From: an uncultured Pseudomonadales bacterium
GTDB lineage: Bacteria; Pseudomonadota; Gammaproteobacteria; Pseudomonadales; Porticoccaceae
DNA length: 64,000 bases
Assembly: GCA_943846685.1 (NCBI GenBank)
Contig: OX044363.1
Coordinates: forward strand, 724,001 to 788,000
Direction of reading: 5' to 3'
Shown: one piece after another, positions 43,232 through 52,142 of the stretch
How the letters are laid out: the number at the start of each line of letters is the position of its first letter
How positions within the stretch are numbered: position 1 is the first letter of the stretch
Position numbers and translations under genes: made by a program
The notes under the pieces: generated by a model
What the model was told of the DNA's origin: nothing
Seen by the model: only the letters and a program-made list of their open reading frames with translations
The model's database searches: none

Positions 43232-44341
43232 ATGTTAACCCCGAAACAACGTTACCAAAATGATCTCTCCCGACAGGGCTTTGTTGCAGATGCGGCACAG
43301 GCTTATGCGGTCGATCAGCTGGAAGATCTGTTTCACCGTTTGGTGGCGCGCAATAACGGTAAGAAAGGCGGCCTGTTGGCAAAGTTGCTGCGCTCTTCCC
43401 GTGAAGCAGATCGTGCGCCTGAGAAGGGGCTTTATTTCTGGGGCGGTGTCGGCAGAGGCAAGACCTATCTAATGGACAGTTTTTACGAGAGCCTGCCCTT
43501 TGAAAAGAAGATGCGTATTCACTTTCACCGCTTTATGCGCCGGGTGCATCAGGATCTTGAACGCCATAAGGGACAGGCCAATCCTCTGGATATTGTCGCT
43601 GAGAGCATTGCTAGTGAGGCGCGGGTTATCTGTTTTGATGAGTTCTTTGTCAGCGATATCACCGATGCGATGATTCTGGCGCTATTGCTTGAGGGGCTGT
43701 TCGAGCGCGGTGTCACTCTGGTGGCGACCTCTAATATTATTCCCGATCTACTCTATCGCGATGGCTTGCAGCGTCAGCGATTTTTCCCCGCGATCAAGTT
43801 GCTTAATCAGCACTGCGAAGTGATTAATGTCGATGGCGGGCGCGACTACCGATTGCGCGCTCTGGAAAAAGCCGAGCTCTATTATTCGCCGCTCGGTGAC
43901 GCAGCGGAGCGTGCGATCAGCCAAACCTTTGATAGCTTAGTGGTGCTCGAGGGCGAAATTAAGCGCAATGTCGATCTGGATATAGAGGGTCGATTAATTC
44001 CGGCACGCAAGGTGGCCGAGGATTTAGTCTGGTTCGAATTCGCTGCAATTTGCGAGGGACCGCGTAGTCAGAACGATTATATTGAGGTGGCGAAAGAATT
44101 TCATTCGGTGGTAATTACTAACGTGCCGTTCTTCGATGCAGTCAACGATGATGCCGCTCGACGCTTTATTAATCTGGTCGATGAGTTTTATGACCGCAGC
44201 GTTAAATTGGCTGTAACCGCCGCCGCGCCTATTAATGAGCTGTATACGGGCGGCCGATTAAGCTTTGAATTTCAGCGTACAGAGAGCCGATTATTGGAGA
44301 TGCAGAGCCGTGAGTATTTGGCTTGCCCGCACCGTCCATGA
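43232..44341 (+). CDS. zapE: ZapE (AFG1-like) cell-division ATPase
   Basis: ZapE is an AFG1-family P-loop ATPase associated with FtsZ-ring constriction. The 369-aa protein from the ATG at 43232 shows Walker A in FWGGVGRGKTYLMD, RIHFHRFMRRVHQDL, and Walker B in VICFDEFFVSDITDAM. ATSNIIPDLLYRDGLQRQRFFPAI and the C-terminal RLSFEFQRTESRLLEMQSREYL follow. It precedes rplM by 112 bp, and a separate promoter is visible for the ribosomal pair. Confidence 0.96.
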   Translation: MLTPKQRYQNDLSRQGFVADAAQAYAVDQLEDLFHRLVARNNGKKGGLLAKLLRSSREADRAPEKGLYFWGGVGRGKTYLMDSFYESLPFEKKMRIHFHRFMRRVHQDLERHKGQANPLDIVAESIASEARVICFDEFFVSDITDAMILALLLEGLFERGVTLVATSNIIPDLLYRDGLQRQRFFPAIKLLNQHCEVINVDGGRDYRLRALEKAELYYSPLGDAAERAISQTFDSLVVLEGEIKRNVDLDIEGRLIPARKVAEDLVWFEFAAICEGPRSQNDYIEVAKEFHSVVITNVPFFDAVNDDAARRFINLVDEFYDRSVKLAVTAAAPINELYTGGRLSFEFQRTESRLLEMQSREYLACPHRP

Positions 44342-44381
44342 GCTTATCTGCAAAAAACTTTAAATTTGCTCAAATCGCCCC

Positions 44382-44410
44382 TTGTAATAGGCGCGGACGA
44401 TCATTACAAT
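44382..44410 (+). promoter_or_regulatory. Promoter of rplM-rpsI
   Basis: -35 TTGTAA (44382-44387), 17-bp spacer, -10 TACAAT (44405-44410). The predicted start is about 40 nt before the rplM ATG. A small TTTGGG/CCCAAA hairpin in the leader (about 44422-44437) could be a site for autogenous control, but this is speculative. Confidence 0.55.
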
Positions 44411-44453
44411 TCGCACCCTTTTTTGGGATACCCCAAAGCCAGGCAGGATAAGA

Positions 44454-44882
44454 ATGAAAACATATAGTGCTAAAACAGAATCAGTTCAACGTGACTGGTA
44501 TATCGTAGACGCTGAGGGCAAAACCCTTGGACGTTTGGCCGTGGAAATTGCTACAAGATTACGTGGCAAACACAAACCGGAATATACTCCCCATGTTGAT
44601 ACCGGCGATTACGTCGTGGTAGTTAACGCTGAAAAAATCGGCGTGACTGGTAACAAAGCCACACAGAAAACCTATTACTCTCACACCGGTTACCCCGGTG
44701 GTCTTAAGGATATTACTTTTGACAAGCTTTTGGAGAAAGCGCCTGAGCGTGTTATCCAATCAGCGGTTAAAGGTATGTTGCCCCGCGGACCACTAGGTCG
44801 GGAAATGTTTAGAAAACTCAAGGTCTATGTCGGTAATGAGCATCCTCATACTGCACAGCAGCCTCAAGTTCTAGAACTTTAA
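44454..44882 (+). CDS. rplM: Ribosomal protein L13
   Basis: The 142-aa protein matches L13 throughout: [64 protein letters not shown], and [25 protein letters not shown]. It is a 50S subunit component in the usual rplM-rpsI operon, 15 bp before rpsI. Confidence 0.99.
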   Translation: MKTYSAKTESVQRDWYIVDAEGKTLGRLAVEIATRLRGKHKPEYTPHVDTGDYVVVVNAEKIGVTGNKATQKTYYSHTGYPGGLKDITFDKLLEKAPERVIQSAVKGMLPRGPLGREMFRKLKVYVGNEHPHTAQQPQVLEL

Positions 44883-44897
44883 CGGATAGCGATCATC

Positions 44898-45290
44898 ATG
44901 GCAGAAACTCAATTTTATGGTACTGGTCGTCGCAAGACATCAGCCGCGCGTGTTTTCCTAACTTCAGGAAACGGCAATATTTCTATCAACAACAGCTCAA
45001 TCGAAGCTTACTTCGGTCGTGAAGTAGCGCGAATGATTGTTCGCCAGCCCTTTGAAGTTGTTGATTTGGTCGATAAGTTTGATATGAAGATCACCGTAAG
45101 TGGCGGTGGTAACTTCGGTCAGGCTGGTGCGATTCGTCACGGCATTGCTCGTGCACTGTTGGAATACGATGAGAATCTTCGTAGCCCACTGCGCAAAGCA
45201 GGCTTCCTGACTCGCGATGCTCGACAGGTTGAACGTAAGAAAGTGGGTCTGCGTAAAGCACGTAAGCGTCCACAGTTCTCGAAGCGTTAA
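44898..45290 (+). CDS. rpsI: Ribosomal protein S9
   Basis: The 130-aa 30S protein has [15 protein letters not shown] at the start, [20 protein letters not shown] in the middle, and the C-terminal [18 protein letters not shown] tail whose terminal SKR contacts P-site tRNA. It is followed by a strong intrinsic terminator. Confidence 0.99.
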   Translation: MAETQFYGTGRRKTSAARVFLTSGNGNISINNSSIEAYFGREVARMIVRQPFEVVDLVDKFDMKITVSGGGNFGQAGAIRHGIARALLEYDENLRSPLRKAGFLTRDARQVERKKVGLRKARKRPQFSKR

Positions 45291-45310
45291 TAGCGCTCCG
45301 GAAAAGAAAA

Positions 45311-45340
45311 AACCCGACTCTTCAGTCGGGTTTTTTTTTG
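45311..45340 (+). terminator. Rho-independent terminator after rpsI
   Basis: AACCCGACT, a CTTC loop and AGTCGGGTT form a 9-bp stem followed by a run of T residues to 45339. This is a textbook intrinsic terminator ending the rplM-rpsI transcript. Confidence 0.95.
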
Positions 45341-45482
45341 CCATTAAAAACAGCTGGTTAAGGGGTTATTTGACACTCCCCTAGTTGCGTAAAATGCGGC
45401 TTTCCGTTAAGATGCAGCGCCTTTTAATTGCGCGCGAGTCCGCGTGTTTTAACATCCAATTTTGCTGTTTAGGGAGAACGTC

Positions 45483-46088
45483 ATGACTAGTGACGGTGTC
45501 AACCATAGTCGCCGCCGATTTCTTACTGGTGCTACCGCTGTTGTCGGTGGAGCTGGTGTAGTAGGTGCGGCAGTACCTTTCGTTTCATCTTGGCAACCAA
45601 GCGCTAAAGCTAAGGCTGCTGGTGCTCCGGTTAAAGTTAATATTTCCAAGCTCGAGTCTGGCGGCCGTCTGGTTGTCGAATGGCGTGGAAAGCCGGTTTA
45701 TATCGTGCGTCGCACGCAAGAATCTCTCGAAGCAATCGCTCAGATTGATACGGATATTCTTCGGGATGCTGACTCTGTAGCTGCATCGCAGCCTGCTTAT
45801 GTCAAAGGTGTTGCGCGCACCTTGGCTGGCAGAGAAGAGTATCTGATTTTGGTCGGACTCTGCACACACCTGGGTTGTGCGCCAATGTATCGCCCCGATG
45901 TGGGCGCCAAAGATCTCGGTGGAGACTCATGGCTCGGCGGTTTCTTCTGCCCCTGTCACGGTTCCAAGTTCGATCTTTCTGGACGAGTTTTTGCTGGCGT
46001 ACCTGCACCCACTAATCTTGAAGTACCGCCTCATTCCTATGAGTCGGACGACATTGTCATTATCGGTATAGATTCGGAGATTGCATAA
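45483..46088 (+). CDS. petA: PetA, Rieske iron-sulfur subunit of cytochrome bc1
   Basis: The 201-aa subunit moves electrons from quinol to cytochrome c1. The ATG at 45483 follows GGGAGA. A twin-arginine signal/anchor (SRRRFLTG at about 9-16) precedes the membrane helix. Cluster ligands are Cys127/His129 in CTHLGC and Cys156/His159 in CPCHG, with Cys132 and Cys158 for the stabilising disulfide. Its TAA shares one base with the downstream ATG. Confidence 0.97.
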   Translation: MTSDGVNHSRRRFLTGATAVVGGAGVVGAAVPFVSSWQPSAKAKAAGAPVKVNISKLESGGRLVVEWRGKPVYIVRRTQESLEAIAQIDTDILRDADSVAASQPAYVKGVARTLAGREEYLILVGLCTHLGCAPMYRPDVGAKDLGGDSWLGGFFCPCHGSKFDLSGRVFAGVPAPTNLEVPPHSYESDDIVIIGIDSEIA

Positions 46089-48124
46089 TGAGTAAATTTG
46101 CTGCTTTTGCCGAGTGGTTTGATTCACGTATGCCAACACTCAAGCGTGAGTGGAACCGGCATATGGCTGAGTATTACGCGCCAAAGAACTTTAACTGGTG
46201 GTACTACTTCGGTGTTTTATCAATGGTTGTGCTGGTTATTCAGCTGGTCACAGGTGTCTGGTTGCTGATGAGCTACCAGGGTTCTGCGGAACAGGCCTTT
46301 GCCTCGGTTGAATATATTATGCGCGATGTGGATATGGGCTGGATTATCCGCTACGCCCACTCTACGGGTGCTTCGGCGTTCTTTGTTGTCGTCTATATGC
46401 ATATGTTCCGCGGCCTGATCTACGGATCTTACAAAGCGCCTCGCGAACTGGTGTGGATTTTCGGTATGACTATCTATGTGGCATTGATGGCTGAGGCTTT
46501 CCTCGGTTATGTACTGCCCTGGGGTCAGATGTCCTACTGGGGTGCGCAGGTGATTATCTCGCTGTTTGGCGCAATTCCGGTAATCGGTGAAGACGTTGTT
46601 CAGTGGATTCGTGGTGACTACCTGATCTCAGGTATTACCCTCAACCGCTTTATGTCGCTGCACGTTGTCGCCATGCCAATTATTTTGATTGCGCTGGTGG
46701 TGATGCACATTATCGCCCTTCACGATGTGGGTTCTAACAACCCAGATGGTGTTAGCATCAAGAAGTACAAAGATGACAAAGGCAATCCAATTGACGGCAT
46801 TCCTTTCTATCCATACTTTGTGATTCACGATCTGGTGCCTATCGTTGTATTCCTGTTCGTCTTCTGCGGCATACTATTCTTTATGCCAGAGATGGGCGGT
46901 TTCTTCCTCGAGCACGCAAACTTTGAGATTGCCAACTCGCTGAAGACCCCTGAGCATATCGCACCGGTCTGGTACTTTACGCCCTACTATTCAATGCTGC
47001 GTGCGGTTCCCGATAAACTGGGCGGCTTTATTACAATGGCCGCTGCTATCGCTATTCTGTATGTACTGCCTTGGTTGGACCGCAGCCCGGTTCGCTCAAT
47101 GCGCTACAAAGGTAAGTTTAGCCGTGGAGCGATTCTGGTCTTTGCTGCCGTCTTTATTATCCTCGGTTACCTGGGTATTAAAGCGCCTACAGCAGCGCGC
47201 ACAGTTCTGGCGCAGATCTGTACAGTGCTCTACTTTTCCTACTTTATCGGTATCTACTTCTGGACTCGCATCGAGACCACCAAGCCTGAACCTGACCGCA
47301 TCACGATGGATGGCGGCATGGGTTTCTGGAAATCACTAGGTGGACTGGTCATAGTTCTGCTTCTGGTTATTCTGCCACTCAAAGCAGTGGGTGCAGAGAG
47401 CGGCAAGTCCTGTGGTCAGATTGACTGTGACGCATTTGAAGCTGATTTAACCAATCACGCCTCGCTGCAGAACGGAGCAAAACTTGCGGTTAACTACTGC
47501 ATGGGTTGTCACTCATTTCAGTACTCTCGCTGGGAGCGGGTTGCCAATGATACGGGTATCCCCAACCAGATGATGCTCGACAATATGGTATTTACCGGTC
47601 AAAAGATTGGTGATTTGATGAAAATTGCCATGCCTGAAGATGGCGCCAAAGATTGGTTTGGTGCTGTACCTCCAGATTTAACACTGGTTGCACGTTCTCG
47701 TTCGCCGGAGTGGGTCTATACTTATCTGCGTAACTTTTATGCCGACCCAAGTCGTCCACTGGGTGTTAACAACCGAGTGTTTAAAGACGTAGGTATGCCC
47801 CACGCGCTTTTGGATTTACAGGGTCTGCCTGAATGTGCTCCGGGCCCAGTTATGGCCTACAACGGTGGCATTAAGCGCGACCGTCTGACCGGTGAAGATA
47901 TTCTCGATGACCCCTGTGGTCGTTTTGAAATTCCTACAGCGGGAACCATGTCCCCTGAAGAGTATGATGCTGCGATGTATGACCTGGTGAATTTCCTCGC
48001 CTATATTGCAGAGCCAATGGCTGAAGAGCGCAAGCATATCGGCCGCATGGTATTGTTATTTTTGTTACTACTGTTAGTCTTTGTCGTGTTACTGAACCGT
48101 GAATACTGGAAAGGCATTCACTAG
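46088..48124 (+). CDS. petB: Cytochrome b - cytochrome c1 fusion (PetBC) of the bc1 complex
   Basis: One uninterrupted 678-aa frame encodes both subunits. Residues 1 to about 405 are cytochrome b: heme ligand regions RYAHSTGAS, YMHMFRG, SLHVVAMP, VMHIIALHD, and the Qo-site PEHIAPVWYF. It ends KPEPDRIT. Directly after (M407/M411) comes a signal-like helix FWKSLGGLVIVLLLVILPLKAVGA, cleavable around Ala436. Cytochrome c1 follows with the CMGCH heme site (Cys471, Cys474, His475), a candidate Met ligand in DVGMPHALL and a C-terminal anchor. In most gammaproteobacteria petB and petC are separate; a b-c1 fusion processed by signal peptidase is known as fbcH in Bradyrhizobium. Confidence 0.95.
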   Translation: MSKFAAFAEWFDSRMPTLKREWNRHMAEYYAPKNFNWWYYFGVLSMVVLVIQLVTGVWLLMSYQGSAEQAFASVEYIMRDVDMGWIIRYAHSTGASAFFVVVYMHMFRGLIYGSYKAPRELVWIFGMTIYVALMAEAFLGYVLPWGQMSYWGAQVIISLFGAIPVIGEDVVQWIRGDYLISGITLNRFMSLHVVAMPIILIALVVMHIIALHDVGSNNPDGVSIKKYKDDKGNPIDGIPFYPYFVIHDLVPIVVFLFVFCGILFFMPEMGGFFLEHANFEIANSLKTPEHIAPVWYFTPYYSMLRAVPDKLGGFITMAAAIAILYVLPWLDRSPVRSMRYKGKFSRGAILVFAAVFIILGYLGIKAPTAARTVLAQICTVLYFSYFIGIYFWTRIETTKPEPDRITMDGGMGFWKSLGGLVIVLLLVILPLKAVGAESGKSCGQIDCDAFEADLTNHASLQNGAKLAVNYCMGCHSFQYSRWERVANDTGIPNQMMLDNMVFTGQKIGDLMKIAMPEDGAKDWFGAVPPDLTLVARSRSPEWVYTYLRNFYADPSRPLGVNNRVFKDVGMPHALLDLQGLPECAPGPVMAYNGGIKRDRLTGEDILDDPCGRFEIPTAGTMSPEEYDAAMYDLVNFLAYIAEPMAEERKHIGRMVLLFLLLLLVFVVLLNREYWKGIH

Positions 48125-48177
48125 GATTAAATAGTTTTATTCAGGACAGACCATATAAAGGCATGGATTGTCTATTT

Positions 48178-48198
48178 GGGGTAGCCAGAAGCTACCCC
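48178..48198 (+). terminator. Hairpin between petBC and sspA
   Basis: GGGGTAGC, loop CAGAA, GCTACCCC form a perfect 8-bp GC-rich stem, followed by CCTACTTACTTT. It may terminate or attenuate between the respiratory genes and sspAB. Confidence 0.65.
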
Positions 48199-48226
48199 CT
48201 ACTTACTTTAAAATTGAGAGGTTGAT

Positions 48227-48853
48227 GTGCGACGATCGTCGATGACATTATTTTCCGACCCTACATGCCAGTACAGCCACAGAGTTCGTATTGTTTTAGC
48301 CGAGAAAGACGTAACGGTTGAAATCGAAGATATTGAACCTACTGCTATTACCGAAGAGATTCTTGAAGCCAACCCCTACGGCACATTGCCGACGCTGGTG
48401 GATCGCGACCTTGCTCTCTACGAGTCAAAAGTGGTGATGGAATATCTGGATGAGCGTTTCCCACATCCGCCACTGTTGCCCGTTTATCCGGTAGCCCGTG
48501 CCCAGAGTCGTCTTTGGATTCACCGTATCGAAACAGACTGGTGCACATTGATTGCCCAGATCGTCAAAAGCCCAGAGAGCAAGAAAGCCGAAGAAGCGCG
48601 CAAGGAATTTCGCGAGTCACTGATCAGCATTGCCAGTATCTTTGTCGATATGCCGTACTTTATGAGTGAAGACTTTACCCTAGTCGATTGCTGTCTCGGA
48701 CCGATCCTTTGGCGTTTACCGCAGCTTGGTATCGAACTGCCCAACAACCGTCAGGTAAAACCTCTGCTCGATTATATGGAGCGCCTGTTTGATCGACCTT
48801 CATTCCAAGAAAGCCTCACGGATCTCGAACTTGAGATCCGTCCCCTGAGATGA
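48227..48853 (+). CDS. sspA: SspA, stringent starvation protein A
   Basis: SspA is a glutathione-S-transferase-fold RNA polymerase-associated regulator of stationary-phase and stress genes. The 208-aa protein has [61 protein letters not shown], and [20 protein letters not shown]. The start is GTG at 48227 with GAGAGG 5 nt upstream; an ATG at 48242 is less well placed. It follows the bc1 genes as in Pseudomonas and overlaps sspB by 4 bp. Confidence 0.96.
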   Translation: MRRSSMTLFSDPTCQYSHRVRIVLAEKDVTVEIEDIEPTAITEEILEANPYGTLPTLVDRDLALYESKVVMEYLDERFPHPPLLPVYPVARAQSRLWIHRIETDWCTLIAQIVKSPESKKAEEARKEFRESLISIASIFVDMPYFMSEDFTLVDCCLGPILWRLPQLGIELPNNRQVKPLLDYMERLFDRPSFQESLTDLELEIRPLR

Positions 48854-49293
48854 AAATGCGGTCCAACCGACCCTATCTCGTGAGAGCCTTTTTTGACTGG
48901 ATAGTGGACAACGATTGCACGCCCTACGTGGTAATCGATGCCCACTTTCCAGGTGTTGAGGTTCCCCAGAACTATGTGACCGACGGTCAGATAGTCCTCA
49001 ATATCGCCCCTCGGGCGGTCACCAACTTTATTCTCGATCTCGAAATTCTCGCCTTTTCAACGCGCTTTGGCGGCGTGCCTATAGAAATTCAGGTACCAGT
49101 CTCTGCGGTTGTCGGCATCTACAGCCATGAAAATGGTCAGGGCATGGTCTTTGAGCACGAAGATCCGGATCACACGCCGACACCACCGTCGGGCCCTAAA
49201 GCGGTAAAAACCAAGCCGTCGAACAAACCATCAGCTGAGCCTAAAGATAAGGGTTCTAAGAAGACTAAACCGTCGCTGCGGGTTATTAAATAA
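48850..49293 (+). CDS. sspB: SspB, ClpXP specificity adaptor
   Basis: SspB tethers ssrA-tagged proteins to ClpXP. The 147-aa protein has the substrate-binding domain [25 protein letters not shown]...[26 protein letters not shown] flexible Pro/Lys-rich linker leads to the ClpX-binding tail PSLRVIK. The ATG overlaps the sspA stop. This links functionally to smpB elsewhere in the window. Confidence 0.96.
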   Translation: MKMRSNRPYLVRAFFDWIVDNDCTPYVVIDAHFPGVEVPQNYVTDGQIVLNIAPRAVTNFILDLEILAFSTRFGGVPIEIQVPVSAVVGIYSHENGQGMVFEHEDPDHTPTPPSGPKAVKTKPSNKPSAEPKDKGSKKTKPSLRVIK

Positions 49294-49338
49294 AGCTAAA
49301 GTTATTAACTAGCTGACTTATTCTCAGGAGGAGCCTTA

Positions 49339-50547
49339 ATGTCATCATCTAACACTTCATCAAGTTCTGTATCACAGCCAATCGCCATACTCTCAGCCTC
49401 ACGCACGCCCATGGGCGGCATGCTCGGCTCGCTTTCTAGCGCCAGCGCCACTCAACTCGGCGCAACGGCTATCAGTGATGCGCTTGCTAAATCCGGACTC
49501 GACAACAACCAGATTGATGAAGTGCTGATGGGCTGCGTGTTATCAGCAGGGGTTGGCCAAGCACCAGCGCGTCAGGCAGCAATCGGCGCAGGGCTTGATC
49601 GCTCAAGCGCCTGCACCACCATCAATAAAGTCTGTGGCTCGGCGATGAAAGCGGTAATGATGGCCGCCAATGCCCTGCGCGCCGGTCAGTCTAAAGCCAT
49701 AGTTGCCGGAGGTATGGAAAGTATGAGCCGCGCCCCCTATCTGATTCCCCAGGGACGACAGGGCTACAGATTTGGTCATGCACAGATGTTGGATCATATG
49801 CAGTATGACGGCCTGCAAGACGCCTATCAGGGCACGGCGATGGGAGTTTTTGCCGAGACCTGTGCGAAGAAATATAACTTTAGTCGCGAAGATCAGGATG
49901 CCTATGCTATTGAATCACTGCGTCGTGCCAACCAAGCTATAGATAGCGGTTGGTTTACAGATGAAATTGCTGCGGTGACAATCTCTTCCCGTCGCGGAGA
50001 TACCATCGTCGATACCGACGAGCAGCCGGGCAACGCGCGACCGGAAAAAATTCCCCAGTTAAAGCCCGCCTTTGAAAAAGATGGGACAGTCACCGCTGCC
50101 AATGCCAGTTCGATTTCTGATGGTGCAGCGGCACTGACATTAATGTTGGCCAGCGAAGCAGAGGTGCAGGGCTTGAAACCAATTGCATTGATTCACGGCT
50201 TTGATCAGTTTGCCCATGAGCCCGAGTGGTTTACCACGGCGCCAGTGACAGCGATCAATAAAACTCTGCAGCGGGTTGGTTGGAGCGTTGATGAGGTCGA
50301 TCTATGGGAAGTGAATGAAGCCTTTGCCGTGGTGGCTATGGCCGCCATGCATGAGATTGGTATTCCCCACGACAAGTTAAATGTCCATGGTGGCGCCTGT
50401 GCGCTTGGGCATCCGATTGGTGCCAGCGGCGCGAGAATAATTGTTACCTTGATTCATGCCCTGCAACAGCATGGCGGTAGAAAGGGTATTGCGAGTCTCT
50501 GTATTGGCGGTGGAGAAGCCACCGCCATGGCTATCGAACTGCTTTAG
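49339..50547 (+). CDS. Acetyl-CoA C-acetyltransferase (thiolase)
   Basis: The 402-aa biosynthetic-type thiolase has the acyl-accepting Cys99 in NKVCGSAMKAV, ASGARI and GGACALGHPIGASGAR with the active-site His, and CIGGGEATAMAIE with the second catalytic Cys. AGGAGGAG gives a strong ribosome site. It would condense or cleave acetoacetyl-CoA, in fatty/amino acid breakdown or polyhydroxybutyrate synthesis; no pha or ato genes are adjacent. It is convergent with dolP. The N-terminus has a short Ser-rich extension. Confidence 0.94.
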   Translation: MSSSNTSSSSVSQPIAILSASRTPMGGMLGSLSSASATQLGATAISDALAKSGLDNNQIDEVLMGCVLSAGVGQAPARQAAIGAGLDRSSACTTINKVCGSAMKAVMMAANALRAGQSKAIVAGGMESMSRAPYLIPQGRQGYRFGHAQMLDHMQYDGLQDAYQGTAMGVFAETCAKKYNFSREDQDAYAIESLRRANQAIDSGWFTDEIAAVTISSRRGDTIVDTDEQPGNARPEKIPQLKPAFEKDGTVTAANASSISDGAAALTLMLASEAEVQGLKPIALIHGFDQFAHEPEWFTTAPVTAINKTLQRVGWSVDEVDLWEVNEAFAVVAMAAMHEIGIPHDKLNVHGGACALGHPIGASGARIIVTLIHALQQHGGRKGIASLCIGGGEATAMAIELL

Positions 50548-50563
50548 ATTGGGTTCAGAAAGT

Positions 50564-51130
50564 CTAGTCTACGTACTCAAAGACCTTAACCACTTTGCGA
50601 ACGCCGCTAGTGCCGCTGGCAATAGCGGTGGCCTTTTCGCCACTCAGTCGTCGCACCTTGCCCATCAGGTAAACCACGCTATCTTCGGTAGTGACTTCAA
50701 TATTCGATGACTCAATCTCTTTGTCGAAAGTCAGTTTGGTTTTTACCTGCGCAGTAATAAGCGTGTCATTGGTGCGCGAGACAATAGAAGTGTTACCGCG
50801 AACCGCCAACTCGTTGTGAACCTGACGTGCACCGTTATAGGCACGGGCGGTATTTCCTGCAAGAACTTTCAAATCTTCGTTTGGAACCTCACCGGTCAAC
50901 AGCACCACTGAATCGTAAACATGAACATTGATATGGGATTTTTTCAGTGCTGGAGAGGCTTTTTTGATATTGACGCCGATAAAGGTATCCATCTTTAAGT
51001 CATTGATATCCGAGCCAATGGTCGTCGAGGTTGGGTCTGGATTGATCGGCTCTTTAACCACGGTGTTAACCAGCGAAGTACAGCCCGAAAGAAAAAAGAC
51101 TAGTGAAAAAATTACTGTGATTTGACGCAT
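50564..51130 (-). CDS. dolP: DolP (YraP), dual BON-domain outer-membrane lipoprotein
   Basis: The 188-aa precursor has lipobox LSGC with Cys17. Two BON domains follow, around residues 42-110 (KKASPALKKSHINVHVYDSVVLLTGEVPNED) and 118-188 (TLITAQVKTKLTFDKEIESSNIEVTTEDSVVYLMGKV). DolP supports outer-membrane integrity and BAM function. It directly follows diaA, matching the E. coli yraN-diaA-dolP order. Confidence 0.94.
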   Translation of the reverse strand: MRQITVIFSLVFFLSGCTSLVNTVVKEPINPDPTSTTIGSDINDLKMDTFIGVNIKKASPALKKSHINVHVYDSVVLLTGEVPNEDLKVLAGNTARAYNGARQVHNELAVRGNTSIVSRTNDTLITAQVKTKLTFDKEIESSNIEVTTEDSVVYLMGKVRRLSGEKATAIASGTSGVRKVVKVFEYVD

Positions 51131-51703
51131 TTATTCGCCTCCGAAAATATGGCTGTCGATCAGTCCGCAGATGCACTGAATAACTTGAAGTTGGGATTGG
51201 GTTGCCAGCGGCGCAGGAAAATCTGCACTGCTTATATGGATATCATTGTAGCTGACCGTGGAAGTCAGTAAATCATCGTTTGCGGCAGATAACAGCACAA
51301 TGGTCATGCCGCGGTTAACGGCACTGTTAAGCGCATTAATCAGCAGTGGTTCGCTGTTGCCGGCACTGACCAAAATCAGAATATCACCACCTTTGCCGTG
51401 GGTATTTAGTGCCTGATCGTAACGTTCCGCATCACTGCTGTTCTGGGTGATCTGGTTGAGATTTATCGACGGAAAGCCGGGACGGTCAATATCGTATCCG
51501 AGAGCCAGATAATCGGAAAACAGCTGGGCAAGTAACACCCCGGATTTTTCCCCAAGGGTGAAAATAGTATTTCCCGCCAGCAGGGCAGAGGCAACTTTTT
51601 CGGCGGCACCGGCCAAAGCTTCAGTATGAGCTTCACCGGTCACCATGGTGGCTTCGATCATTTTTTGAAAATGATTAAATATCTTCTCTTCCATCGCGTC
51701 CAA
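51131..51703 (-). CDS. diaA: DiaA-like SIS-domain protein (GmhA/DnaA initiator-associating family)
   Basis: The 190-aa single SIS-domain protein has an N-terminal helix pair and the sugar-isomerase fold. FTLGEKSGVLLAQLFSDYLALGYDIDRPGFPSINL and DILILVSAGNSEPLLINALNSAVNRG are the relevant blocks. By order (yraN upstream, dolP downstream) it is the DiaA orthologue, which in E. coli binds DnaA and promotes initiation. GmhA-type isomerase activity is less likely here. Its stop and the dolP start are immediately adjacent. Confidence 0.9.
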   Translation of the reverse strand: MDAMEEKIFNHFQKMIEATMVTGEAHTEALAGAAEKVASALLAGNTIFTLGEKSGVLLAQLFSDYLALGYDIDRPGFPSINLNQITQNSSDAERYDQALNTHGKGGDILILVSAGNSEPLLINALNSAVNRGMTIVLLSAANDDLLTSTVSYNDIHISSADFPAPLATQSQLQVIQCICGLIDSHIFGGE

Positions 51704-51726
51704 TAGCCTGATTTCACTCTCTGTTA

Positions 51727-52101
51727 TTACTGCAAAATATTTTTTATCCAGTTGATCTGCAAGTCGTCCCCAGATTGACGCGGGGCGGGGCTAATCGCTA
51801 CAGCATCAAACCTTGCAGACAACTTGTTGGTCAGTTGCTGGCTCTGCATATAAGCCAGCGCCGCAGCGGTTAAGCGTTGGCATTTTTGTGGCGTAATCGA
51901 TTCTTCTGCCGATCCAAAAGCACTGTTCTGGCGAAAGCGAACCTCAACAAAAACCAGATCGGCATTATCACGCATAATCAGATCGATTTCGCCCCTCGGC
52001 GTGCGAAAGTTTCGCGCCTGGTATTTTAAACCCTGCTGTTGAAGGTAATCCAACGCCAACTGTTCGGCATCTGCGCCGCTTAAAGTACTGTCTCTGTGCA
52101 T
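51727..52101 (-). CDS. yraN: YraN family (UPF0102) putative nuclease-fold protein
   Basis: The 124-aa protein carries the UPF0102 core: AEQLALDYLQQQGLKYQARNFRTPRGEIDLIMRD and DLVFVEVRFRQNSAFGSAEESITPQKCQRL. This is a restriction-endonuclease-like E...D...ExK-type arrangement (with R in place of K). A role in recombination or Holliday-junction processing has been suggested but is unproven. It lies between lpoA and diaA. Confidence 0.93.
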   Translation of the reverse strand: MHRDSTLSGADAEQLALDYLQQQGLKYQARNFRTPRGEIDLIMRDNADLVFVEVRFRQNSAFGSAEESITPQKCQRLTAAALAYMQSQQLTNKLSARFDAVAISPAPRQSGDDLQINWIKNILQ

Positions 52102-52142
52102 TATCTATCCTTGAAATGCTATTAATTCGTCAATGTAATTAT

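Noticed and set aside
45370..45404. TTGACA with TAAAAT as the petA promoter
   Set aside because: The spacer is only 14 bp; a second arrangement (TTGCGT-17-TAAGAT) has a poor -35, so no petA promoter is claimed.
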